In this document: positions 11,667 through 22,034 of the stretch, one piece after another | Layout of the letters: each line of letters starts with the position of its first letter | How positions within the stretch are numbered: position 1 is the stretch's first letter | NCBI GenBank assembly: GCA_027475525.1 | Contig: JAMWFC010000046.1 | Coordinates: 744,001 to 808,000, forward strand | Source: Macrolepiota albuminosa | Taxonomy: Eukaryota > Basidiomycota > Agaricomycetes > Agaricales > Agaricaceae | Length of the DNA stretch: 64,000 nt | Direction of reading: 5' to 3' | Notes under the pieces: generated by a model | Seen by the model: only the letters and a program-made list of their open reading frames with translations | Told to the model about the DNA's origin: nothing | Database searches by the model: none | Translations under genes and position numbers: made by a program

Positions 11667-12043
11667 TATATAATAACAGCAGGCCGCTGACGTCCGCTAG
11701 CGTCATGAATTTGATCCGTTGAAAACTCCAGAGATTTCTGCAGCGGGATAAGATGGACGAGTCGACGCATGTGGTCATTCCAGTGCTCATGACCAGTTGA
11801 TAATACACTGTGGCGGGCTACCTTTGTGCTGGCCTTTGTAAAAAAGGTAGTCAGCCCTAGTGTATCGTCACTTGTCATGTGAACTGGAATGATTTCATGT
11901 GTCAACTCCTCCATCCTTTCTCGTTTCAGTAATTCCTAGAGTTTTGGTCAGATCCACTACCACAGGCGCATACTCCAGGTCAGTGCGATGTATATGTAGA
12001 GCAAAAATGCACCCATATAAAAACACAGCATTAGTCCCTGTTA

Positions 12044-12120
12044 AGGTGAAGTAGGAGTAGAACCCACCACTGTACACAATATTGAATATCAATAAATGAA
12101 TATTCCACTGAACCACTGGG
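12044..12120 (-). repeat. tRNA-like sequence, degenerate
   Basis: On the minus strand this has an A-box-like GTGGTTCAGTGGAAT and a B-box-like GGTGGGTTCTACTCC with one base changed from consensus. Between 11667 and 12043 I see no convincing gene, only short unsupported ORFs. Confidence 0.4.
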
Positions 12121-12136
12121 ACTGGTTGCACCGCTG

Positions 12137-12293
12137 ATGTCAGCTGGCTCACATGCCGACATCAGCTACCGTCCGCTACCGTCTGCTGGCATGCCAGCGG
12201 ACAGCGGACACTCATGTCAGCTGGCTCACATGCCGACATCAGCTACCGTCCGCTACCGTCTGCTGGCATGCCAGCGGACAGCGGACACTCATG
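12137..12293. repeat. Exact 77-bp tandem duplication in GCGGAC-rich spacer
   Basis: The sequence from 12137 (ATGTCAGCTGGCTCACATGC) repeats without mismatch 77 bp later, from 12214. The unit contains several copies of the GCGGAC and GCTGGCATGCCAGC motifs that recur through this spacer. Confidence 0.93.
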
Positions 12294-12559
12294 CACCCTC
12301 TTCCGCCCTTCCCCTCTTTCTCCCCAGTGCCATCCTCTCCACTCCCCACACTACCTCACACGCCACCCCCGTCCACCACATGCACCCCGCTTCCCTCCTC
12401 CCCCCTGACCTGACGTCCGCTGGGGTACCAGCGGACACCCACGCTCCTCCCCTTCCCCCTTCCCCCTCTTTCTCCCCACCCCCATCCCTCTTCCGCCACC
12501 CCCCACGCTCTCCGAGACGCCACCCCATGCGGCGGACACCCACGCACCCCGTTTCCTTC

Positions 12560-12760
12560 TCTCCCGCCCTGATGCCGGACGATGCTGGACGATGCCGGGG
12601 GTTGCCGACGGATTCCCGTGGATTCCGACGGATACCAGCGGATATCCGGCGGATGCCGACGGATGCCGACGGATGCCAGCGGGTCACGACGGCTGCCGGC
12701 GAACTCCGACGGATGCCAGCTGATGGCCAGCTGATGGCTGCTGATGCCAACGCCCCTTTC
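12560..12760. repeat. Degenerate GACGGATGCC minisatellite-like tract
   Basis: A GC-rich stretch made of imperfect 10- to 12-bp units related to GACGGATGCC and CAGCGGAT, for example three in a row near 12650-12680. The 12294-12559 part is C/T-rich on the plus strand. ORFs across this tract in several frames are low-complexity and I do not accept them as genes. Confidence 0.65.
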
Positions 12761-12895
12761 AGGCCACGAAAACTCTTTTGGGAGGTATGCCACCCCCCTT
12801 CCACCTCAAAAAATCCATACGGGAACCTGCGGAAACGTAGGTGGGCATCCGTTCATTGTGTTATCCGACCTTTGAATCTATCCATTAGTAACGGA

Positions 12896-12974
12896 CCTGT
12901 GGTGCAACGGTTAAATGTGCGTTCCGTTGCTGGAGGCTTTCCTAAAGCCGGGGGTTCGATTCCCCCCCACAGGC
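12896..12974 (+). other. tRNA-like sequence with perfect acceptor and T stems
   Basis: CCTGTGG (12896-12902) pairs perfectly with CCACAGG (12967-12973), and GGGGG-TTCGATT-CCCCC forms a perfect T arm immediately before it. An A-box match TGGTGCAACGG starts at 12901. A hairpin GGCT-TTCCTAA-AGCC would present a CCU anticodon (Arg) with U33 and A37, but there is then no variable loop and too much sequence before it. Read as a long variable arm instead, it gives no good anticodon arm. A T6 run at about 12999 could stop RNA polymerase III. It may be a tRNA pseudogene or a SINE head. Confidence 0.4.
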
Positions 12975-12993
12975 ATACGACGGGCAAGTCGAC

Positions 12994-13147
12994 GTTACCT
13001 TTTTTCTTGGTCCAACCAGACCCCGTGGACCTGCGTAGGCCTCTGTGGATGTCTGCTGGTGTCCTGCGCAGTTACCTTTTTTCTTGGTCCAACCAGACCC
13101 CGTGGACCTGCGTAGGCCTCTGTGGATGTCTGCTGGTGTCCTGCGCA
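12994..13147. repeat. Exact 77-bp tandem duplication
   Basis: The block from GTTACCTTTTTTCTTGG at 12994 repeats exactly from 13071. It follows the tRNA-like sequence and includes its downstream T run. From 13148 to about 13690 I see only GC-rich spacer with more TCCGCTGG-type motifs and no supported gene. Confidence 0.93.
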
Positions 13148-13941
13148 GGCCTGGGAGGGCCCGTGTAGGTTTGAGTCCGTCGACGTACGTCTGCGTGGAT
13201 GTCCGCTGGTGGCTTGCGTAGGCCTGCGTAGATTTTCAGGGCCCTTTCGTGGACGTACGCTGGCGTCGGGGGTGGGAAAAGGATGGAAGGGGAGACGCGC
13301 AGCCTCGAGTTATTGCGGGGAGGAATGGAGAGGGGAGGGAAATGGGGAACCTCAAGGAGGGTTTATTCATGCCATGAAGTCCGCCAATGGAGGAGGTTTT
13401 CACTCGTGTGCTGATGCCTGCCGGCAGCCGCTGACGCACATTGACGTCCGCTAGTGTCCGCTGGCATCCGCCGGGCCTGCATGCGCATGTGTGTGCCCGC
13501 CTTTTATCGATCCACTGGACCGTGTCATACAGCACATTGTGACACGTCCACGGCTCTGTATTCTACGGCACTGTGGGGACTGCTCCGCTCCAGTGTAGCG
13601 GACTCCACTGGACACGTATGGTACGGCACAAAGCGGGCTCCCGTACAACGTATGACACGTACCATTGTGATGTCTCTATGTGGTTCAGGTGACATTTGTG
13701 GGCCAGGGAAGTCTTGCTGGCATTGGTGTCACGTCTGTGAGTAAGATTGGAGGTGAGAATGTCCCGGCTATAACCTGGGGTTATGAGATAGAACTATCTT
13801 GTGTGTATCACACAGTGCTAAATCAGACCGCAGTATCGGATTTGACTAGTACTAGAGTGAAAACAAGATGTTGTCTTACATAATACTCTACTGAATGATT
13901 ATAGCGTTGTTGACACTAGTAACACATGTGACTCCGTTACA

Positions 13942-13971
13942 TACCCCCCAATGAGACTGAATACTCGGTCT
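13942..13971 (-). promoter_or_regulatory. Polypurine tract and adjacent stem-loop of element A
   Basis: On the minus strand the sequence reads an AGACCGAG-loop-CAGTCT stem-loop (13954-13971) followed by CATTGGGGGGTA next to the LTR. The purine run is the expected primer for plus-strand DNA synthesis. The same hairpin-plus-G6 layout occurs in elements B and C. Confidence 0.6.
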
Positions 13972-14297
13972 TAGGAAGGGAGTTGGAGCGAGATGTAGGA
14001 TGCACAATAGTGCAAACAACAGATGAATAACACGCATATTGCGTTGCTGCAAGACGTTAGCATTTATTCACAGCGTAGATGTGTCATTTAGACACAATAG
14101 GAATTAGTCCTTATCAGACAGGTGCGCATGTTGCGCCAGCAGTAGATGAAGTATGAATATATATAAAAAAAAATCAAAAACAAAATTGAGTGACCCCTCC
14201 TCTGGGTCTGCTGTATCTACACGTGACTCTGGAGTGCGTATCAGCTGGAATGTTTTGAGTGAATTATTTGGAGGTACCTACACAACAAAATATGGGT

Positions 14298-17255
14298 CTA
14301 GGACCTGTCCGACAATGCTCCCGCACCTGCACCTATCTCTGTCACCATTGACTCCTCCTCCAGTGCGACGTTAATTGTGGGAGGGGAAGGTGCCAATTCC
14401 ATCCTCGGTGGGGTAATAGGCCCCTTGACTACAGGCGTGTCTACTACCATAGACTCAGTTAGTGCGACGTTAATCGCTGAAGCATTGGTGGGTAGCGTAC
14501 CATGCGCTGCCGTGCATGTTATGAGATTGACCCAGCTTGGGTCCTTGTCAGCTGCAGGCATGTCATGCACTGCAGTGCATTTTAGGAGGCTGACCTGGTT
14601 CGGGTCCATGCCGATGAGATAGTAGAGGCCATTGGCCTTGGGGTTTTTGGGAAGACGACTTTCCTTGTCGTGCTTGAACATAAGACAATAATGATCGTCT
14701 TCGGTCATCTCCCACCATCCATCCCATTGTAGGATTGTGGGGGGGGGGTACCATATTTGTTCAAGCGCTCCATGTGCTTGTCGTCAATTTGGCGGAAGAT
14801 GTCCATAGACATTGTAGGATCGTAGGGGCATGGAACTGCTGTTTCAGGAAGACCACTCTGTAGGTATATGCATGGTCCACCCAGTCGGCAGGTATCTGGT
14901 TGTGTAATAAGATGCGTAACATGTTGTCATCAGAAAAGTTCCATGCAAAGTCATCTGGTATGTGCACGGGGTGAAGTTCCAGCTGGGGCCCTCTCTGGGG
15001 CTCAAATGGCTGGTCTGGGAACATGGCATTATAAGAGGCGATAGCCTCGCGGTACAGACCTGGGCAGGCCATGACAAGGGTCATGCGCTGCACAATCACA
15101 GGCTTGGCTGCGCTGTTAGCGCAAAGAGCTTGGCATAAGGTGAACCCAAAGAGGGTTTGCCAGTGCATGCAGTAGGCATGATCGACCGCAATGCCTTGGT
15201 AAGTATTTTCCAAACCAGGACAACCAAAGATCAGCGTGTACTGCACAAGCTGATTGAGGTCAAAAGGTGTGGCTGGGTCTTGAGCGCGCATTATGCGCAG
15301 CGTGGTCAAGCCATTTTCTTTCATGCACAGAAAGCACTCTGGAATGTGTCAGCGCTCAATGAGTGCAAGGTCGTCAGCCCCCTGGATTGGGCTGACGAGG
15401 GTTTGGTATTGAGGGTCCTTCATCAGGAGCATCATTGTTTGGTCATGTAGTGACTCATTGGTTTGCTGAGCAAACATCTGAAGCTCCGTGATGAGGAGGT
15501 AGGTGGTAATCCGTTTGCGATGGGGAGCATGCTTGTTTGAATAGTATTTGTAGAGCCGATCCAGCTCTAATGGAGTGCAGGGGAGGCCGTGAGGAGAATA
15601 CTTGTAAATAATGCTGGCAGGAATGCCAGCACGGTGCCCAGAAGAGAACTCATATGCCGCTGCTCAATTGGCCTCGGCTCCCAACAGCATGGTATTCAAA
15701 TGATACGAATAATAAGTGCAGTGGCTGAGTGCTCCTCTGAAGCACGAGTTTGTTCGCTTGATATCGAGCAGTCCCCACACCTTCACCCCCAATCCATCGG
15801 GGATTCTCCCTGAGAACTCATCCTTGGACCTCTGTTTGAGGGCCTGCAGCTCCTTGGTGCAAATTGCCTTCTTCTTTGCAATGCGCTTATTGCGCAATAC
15901 TCGCTGAAATTGGTCTGCCACCAATTCCCCTTCCTCTGCCTCCTCCTCATGCTCCAAGCTCAACTCTCCATAGTCACTCTCGTCGGATAAGGAGGCCATG
16001 GGTGCTTTGCCTTTTCCAGGCATGGGACGATTCCTCGAGGTTGCCACCAGACCATCATATTGCTTGGGGGAGCGAGGGTCGGTGGTCAAGATGACCACGG
16101 GAAAGTGTGCCTGCGGTGCAGGCACGGTAACAGGCAATAGGAACAACATCGAGACTTTCCTGGCCTGTGCAGGAATTCCAGCCGGAAACTCTATCACCTC
16201 CAGCTTGGAGGCATCAAGAGGAGGCTTATGGCCTCAACGTTGGTGTGCAGACCCCAACTTGGCCGGGGCAGGTGATTCGAATGGTGGCTGAGCCACCAGA
16301 GAGGCAGGTGCATTTTGCGCCAGAGTTCTCCCTCCAGGCTCAGCTTGAGGAATGACAGTAACGGGCACTCTTGGCGCTACAGCGACAGGTTTGGGCTCCT
16401 TAGGTGGGGCCTGAGATGATGTGGTTTCCCGCTGACCCAGGGACAGACCTGCCAAGGGTTCACTGACTGCAGCCAGCAACTCTGAGGAGGCCTGAGGGCC
16501 CAGATTGGGTAACCGTGATGACAAAGCAATGGGCTGAGCAGGCTGCTTATGGCACGCAAATTGTGTGGCCGACGGCATCCTTGCCCGTAGAGGTTCAACC
16601 AGTCGACTGGGCTGATATTTAGCCCTCTTGATCTCGGCGGTTAGTTTCTCAAACATGGAAACTTTGCGCTTAGATGCATGTTCAATCTGTTCCAGCACTG
16701 CGACATGCTGCCTCTTCATCAGCTTGATCTGGTTGAGCAATCCCTCCATCACCATCACGGCCAGACTGTCCTGCAGGAAGGACGCAGTTGCAGGGACTGG
16801 CTGTCCTGCTGCTTCCAGTCTGCCCAACAGCACATCTGGCACTGCTAACCTCTGCGCTTGTGGCGCAGGCTCCACATACAACTCTGCCACGGGCCGATGC
16901 ACCCATGGTACTGATGGCAGCCCCATCACCACACCCGCATATGTCAGATTCAACGCAGACGAGCGTGACAATGGTTCCTGTTAATAGCGCTCATGGCACG
17001 TGCTGTCCTCCGGGCGCCCATAGTGCCCTTCATTATTGACCTCCATCTCTTGCAAGTGGAGGGCGTCTGGTATGGAAGTGGCTCCTCACAGCCTGGATAG
17101 GCCACGCCTGCTGACTGAAACTGGCTTGCCGCTGGATATGGCAGCTGCCTCTGGTATTGAGTAGAATAATCTTGCATCTGTATATTTGGGGGTCTCCCCC
17201 CTCCACTAAAGCCTTGCTGGCTCTGATCACTCTTTTGCGGCCCCCAATAGGCCAT
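14298..17255 (-). pseudogene. Third ORF of gypsy element A (env-position protein), broken
   Basis: The pieces, in minus-strand order, are 16950-17255, 16234-16971, 15664-16197, 14761-15324 and 14298-14708, separated by frameshifts and stops. Together they match the order of blocks in element B's intact-looking copy (25165-28369). These are a Gln/Pro-rich N-terminus, a VP.T.SFLQD segment followed by a helical MKRQHVAVLEQI stretch, a GRIPDGLGV motif, a CPGLENTYQGIAVDHAYCMHWQ block, and LLHNQIPADWVDHAYTY. No transmembrane helix or signal peptide is evident, so it is not an obvious envelope protein. It begins 255 bp after the end of the integrase and ends about 330 bp before the polypurine tract. 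Function unknown. Confidence 0.6.
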
Positions 17256-17510
17256 TACAATGCAACACGTATGCTACATGTATTGGGACTGAGGAAAGAA
17301 AGAAAAAAACACAATCTCCCAACTCCGCTAGTGGTGTACACAACCACAAATACACGCCATCCAGCCTCTCACCAGCGATCATAGTCGCATAAACAGTCAC
17401 AATCAGCAGCCACCCGGTTAGTCACCAGCTATCAAAGTGGACTTTGTCCACATTCCACCACCACACGCACGTTATGTCCATTTTGCTAGCTGTTGAGGGT
17501 GTTTCACGCC

Positions 17511-18876
17511 CTACAACTCTAGGTACCTGTCCATTGCTGCAAGGTCTTTGCAGTTCACTAGCGGTTCCCAGGTAGTATCACCCAAGCTCCACCTTACCTC
17601 GAATTCGAGGTTTCCCCTCGTCCACCAATGACCTATGAGGTCATCTACAAACCACTCCTGGTCATTGCCAGTTCCAAAGTCATATGGCTCTGGAGTCATG
17701 CGATTAGGAAACAGCACATCACTACTGGCCATATACAGTCGCAATAGCGACACATGGAACTTGGGAACTATCCTGCGTGCTTGCAGCGCATAGAGTAGTT
17801 CCAGCACATAGTTAGACGTGCTTGGCTCTGCCTCAAGGACCCTATATGGTCCAATCCACTTTGGACACAACTTACTCGCCCTGCCTTTTGGCAGGTTCAA
17901 GTTCTTTGTCAAAAGGTACACTAGGTTCCCTTTCTTGATGTCCGGCTCATCACGTCTGCGATTATTTGCATGTTTGGTCTGCCATACACACAATTCTATA
18001 ATCGCATCATGGGCATCTGCCAAGTTCCATAGCGTGTTGCACGCAAACTGCTTTACTCCCACATGAATAGCTTCATCCATACAAAGTTCACGAATCATGG
18101 ATGGCATGTAGCCATTATTGAGTTCAAAGGGTGAATACCCTGTGGTTTCTGATATGCTCACGTTTATCGCGAATTCCACAAGTGGACATCTATCCACCCA
18201 GTTCTTCTGATCAGGACGTACAAATGCTCGCAGTATTTGCGCGATATTTCTATTCACGCATTCAGTTTGACCATCCGTTTGCGGATGAAACAACGTTGAC
18301 ATGAGCAACTTTGCTCCTAGCAGTTTGTGCAGCTCCTTCCACCATTTGGAAGTGAACTTAGCATCTCGATCGCTTATGATCGAGCTTGGCAATCCATGGA
18401 GGCACACTATCTCCTTGAGATAGATCCATGACTGACAAGTCTGACGCTGTCATGGTGGTTCTCACTGGAATGAGATGGACCATACTGGTCATTCTGCAGA
18501 TCACTACCCAAAGGTAGTTAAAGCCTTTTGACTCAGGGAACGGACCTATAAAGTCCATCCCAATTGAATCCCAGGGTTTGACCGGTATAGGTAGCAAATG
18601 AAGCTTTCCCGGTGGCTTCAATATCAATACTTTTGACTGTTGACATCGCTCACATGTCGAGCAGAATTGGCTTGTCTCTTTGGCTATTTGCAGCCACCAG
18701 TACCAGCATCGCACATAGTCCAGCATTTTCTGAGTTCTGAAGTGGCCCACTACTCTATGGGCCTGGTCCAGGATAGTCGTAATCAACAACCTCTCCCAGG
18801 GAATGCAGATGACTTTGGACCCCATGGATCTGGTAAGGTAGACGAGCTGCTGCTCCACCTTGATGCGCGGATGCAC
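17511..18876 (-). pseudogene. Integrase and chromodomain-like C-terminus, element A
   Basis: The N-terminal zinc-binding region reads VVGHF..QKMLDYV...YWW...C.TCERC. The catalytic core shows MDFIGPFPESKG (first Asp), SDRDAKF (second Asp) and QTDGQTE (Glu), the DDE triad. Then come the GKLLHLLP and KLCPKWIGPYRVLEAEPSTS segments and a chromodomain-like tail ending EFEVRWSLGDTTWEP. Two overlapping ORFs (18358-18876 and 17511-18407) in different frames show a frameshift between the first and second Asp. The protein joins viral cDNA into host DNA; the chromo-like tail may guide it to modified histones (known for chromoviruses). Confidence 0.8.
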
Positions 18877-19110
18877 TTGGGTATTGTTCAGAATATCTAA
18901 GAAGAGATTATCATCCTTGTATCCATGCTGGATACGTGTGCAGAATTGTGCATTGCCTAAGTCGGCCAGTGCAGGAATATGGTCCTGTGACTCCAGCGCC
19001 TGCTAGAGCATCATATCAGTACCTCTCATAGGCACCCCTTGCCTTGTCTCTTCACTTGGCTGAGGAACCTCATGATCTACCAGCACCTGGGCTTCGATAT
19101 CGCAAGCTTC

Positions 19111-20685
19111 TCACTGTTCATGCAGTTGCTTACTGCAACGTGTTTCCTGTGCTCGCATGGCGCGTATCTTGACCCTATGTTCCTTGATTTTGTGGAACCA
19201 ATGCAGGAGCAAATCTTTGCCCTCTGGGTTAATACGTTTGTCTGCCTGGACATAGTCATGCACGTCATGGACATCATCTTGAGTATCACTCTTGAAATAT
19301 TGAGACAGGCAATCCACAACTTTGTTCAATTCACCTTTTACATAGGTGATGTCGAACTGATACCACAACATGTAGTCAATCCAGCGACGTTGTTGCAGAG
19401 ATAGGTGCACCTGAGTCTTGAAGAACTCTAGTGCTTTGTGATCTGTAATGATGTGGATCTTATATCCCATCAGTTTATCCTCCCATTTTAGGAGGGCTTC
19501 CAGGATAGCGAGTGTTTCTAACTCGTGTACAGCATAATTCTGCCGAGCAGCAGTGAATTTATGGAACATAAATCCTGCTGGTCAGCAAGTCTGCCACGTT
19601 TTACCTTGGCCAAACATGGCCCCAACCCCAGTCTTTGATGCATCGCATATGAGCCAGATGGGCAAGTCTGCCACGTTTTACCTTGGCCAAACATGGCCCC
19701 AACCCCAGTCTTTGATGCATCGCATATGAGCCAGATGGGCTCGTCGATACGTGGATCAATTGGCCAGATGACTGGCATCTTTGCACATATGCACTTAATC
19801 ATCTCAAAACACCGCTGATGCAGCGGTCTCCAGTGAAAAGGGGACCCATTCTGGGTCATGGCCATTAGTGGCCCTGTATAGGCCGTGATGTCTGGCAAAA
19901 AGTTGCCAATATAATTTAGAAGTCCAATGAATCATTGGATATCATTATATGTGCGTGGAGTACACCACTCTCAAATTTGGTCGAGCTTATCTGTGTCTGG
20001 GTGAATACCCTTCTCATCAATGATGTGACCGAGACAGTCGATACTAGTTGCATACAACTCATACTTCTTCCATTTGAGATAGAGGCAGTTGTTCAAAGAC
20101 GACTCATAGGTGCTGCTCATGCTCCTCAATAGAGTCAGAAAAGATGAATATATCGTCTAAATAGACATGCATAAACTTCCCAATTACATCTCGGAAGATT
20201 GAGGTCATTAACCTCTGAAATGTCACTGGTGCATTACAATCACCAATCTGCATGATGTTACTCACAAATGTCCCCATCAGGGACAAGAACAGCATCTTTG
20301 GTATATCCTCTTTGCATATGCGAACCTGTTTGTACACGTCTGTGAGGTCGATTTTTGACCTATACTTTGCTGTTGCGACATCTTCTCGTATTACTTCCTG
20401 ATCTGGAAGAGGTGTCACATCCTTGACTGTATTATCATTGCACTGTCACGCATCCAATGCAGTCCTTAACGTCCCATCCTTCTTGGGAATACAAAGTAAT
20501 GGTGCAGCTTGCACCGCTGGTTGTGGTTTCCACCACTTTGCATTTATGTATCTATTTGTCTTTTCACAAAGTTGATCCTGTAGTGCTTGCAGGCAGCAAG
20601 GCAGATGATACTTGTACTGCTTAGTATTGTCAATGAGGTTATTTTCATGGTTAACCTCCCACCATGGAGGGAGCTCTTCCTTCAT
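19111..20685 (-). pseudogene. Reverse transcriptase and RNase H, element A
   Basis: RT blocks are LLCIPKKDGTLR (20446-20685), YRSKIDLTDVYKQVRI and VYLDDIFIFSD (20104-20418), so the catalytic YLDD is kept. RNase H is seen as IWLICDASKTGVGAMFGQG and then HELETLAILEALLKWEDKLMG and HIITDHKALEFF (19111-19569). Stops occur near 19930-20100 and 20420-20445. A 77-bp duplication at 19585-19738 breaks the RNase H frame between the CDASKTG block and the HELET block. Confidence 0.8.
19585..19740. repeat. Exact 77-bp tandem duplication in RNase H of element A
   Basis: GCAAGTCTGCCACGTTTTAC and the following bases at 19585 repeat exactly from 19662. The copy shifts the RNase H reading frame (77 = 25 codons + 2). 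One of nine duplications of identical length. Confidence 0.93.
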
Positions 20686-20730
20686 TCTGTTGACAATATC
20701 AGCAAACTCCTGTTGCCATTGCTGGCACAG

Positions 20731-22034
20731 TCAAGGAATATCTTCCTCTGTAAGGCTCACAGCCTTACCTTTCTCTTTTACTATGCATGCTATACACAGC
20801 TGAACCTTTGGTTCAAATCGCTCCCGTAAGGCATGTATGTGCTCTTCTGTGAGATCTCCTGGATTCAACCTTACAACGGTTGGTCTATCCACCACTCTTG
20901 TCGTACTTGACGACGACTGCACACTTCTTGCTTTCAATGAGAGTCCATCAAATATGATATCCACTGTTTTGGAAATCTCGCCCTCTTGTGCGTGATGGTA
21001 TGCTTCCCCCATCTGGGTCGCCTGCACCCTTCCCATAGTCTGCATTACCATTGATGCCACCAGCTCGTTCCACTCCCATGGCATTTGTGGGTCATAAGCC
21101 CATTGCACTCCTGGCCGAGGCACTGGTCGATCCATTAGCGACCTAGTGCTACCCACAGTTCCCATCGTACTGTATACCTTGTCACTCCTGGCCGAGGCAC
21201 TGGTCGATCCATTAGCGACCTAGTGCTACCCACAGTTCCCATCGTACTGTATACCTTGTCCTTGATGAGATCCTCCACCTTCACTCAAGAGCCAGTCGGC
21301 TGGCATTCCAGCAACTCCACCACATGTTTACCACGCTCATTCTTGCACTGTACAGCCTGTTTAGGCTTACTATTGGTACACCCAATCACATCTGGGTGCT
21401 TTCCCTTCTTCAGAGTTCCTTGAAACTCTTCCTCAGACATCAGTATAGCCAGCAAATCTGCTGGCAGGCTTTTTGGTGGGACCTGTTCATCCTTCACCTC
21501 CTGTACAGTCGTTCTCTTGTGACCATCTAGTCAGTTGCATTCATCATGCCGCTTTTCAGTTGCACAATAGCGCCTCAGACAACCATCTGTGTTGTTTAAC
21601 ACGACTTTCTCTGCCTTCAAAGGTGTACCATTTACAACGACCATGCCGTTCACAAAATCCAGCAACACCTTATTCTTACGCATGAACGGTGTACCAATGA
21701 TCATGTCGTAGTGATCAAAATTTGCTATATCCACATATTCTTTTATTGACATCCCTGACATTTTTATTCTCACTTCCATGCCAAACTGCACCATGGCATG
21801 ACTCCCTACAGTCCCCAGCTGGAGCATCAATGGCTCCTCCAGTTCATGAACGCAAATCGCGTTGACGTGAGCAAACTGGGGTGTAATGCCCATAGTGGTA
21901 CTCCCTGAGTCCCACAATGTCCATGCCGGATGTCCATTGACATCAATGTATGTGACCAGGTACTCCTTCTCCTTGGGAGTATAGCGTGGCCTCTGCAACT
22001 TATTAGTTGCCTTTTGCAGGGTTACATGTCTCAT
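20731..22034 (-). pseudogene. Aspartic protease and linker to RT, element A
   Basis: The retropepsin is in 21531-22034: AWTLWDSGSTTMGITPQFAHV holds the catalytic DSG motif and MIIGTPFMRKNKVLLDF the second conserved region. It would cleave the polyprotein. The linker to RT is split into 21285-21497 and 20731-21165. A 77-bp duplication at 21106-21259 and several stops interrupt it. Confidence 0.72.
21106..21259. repeat. Exact 77-bp tandem duplication between protease and RT of element A
   Basis: The block starting CACTCCTGGCCGAGGCACTG at 21106 repeats exactly at 21183. It disrupts the pol reading frame. Same length as eight other duplications in the window. Confidence 0.93.

Noticed and set aside
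10501..12120. CRISPR-like array of spaced repeats
   Set aside because: Units are long, AT-rich and contain tRNA boxes; spacing is uneven, and the context is eukaryotic.
12137..13168. 343-aa plus-strand ORF
   Set aside because: It is Pro/Ser-rich low complexity produced by GC-rich repeats, crosses two 77-bp duplications and the tRNA-like sequence, and has no recognisable motif.
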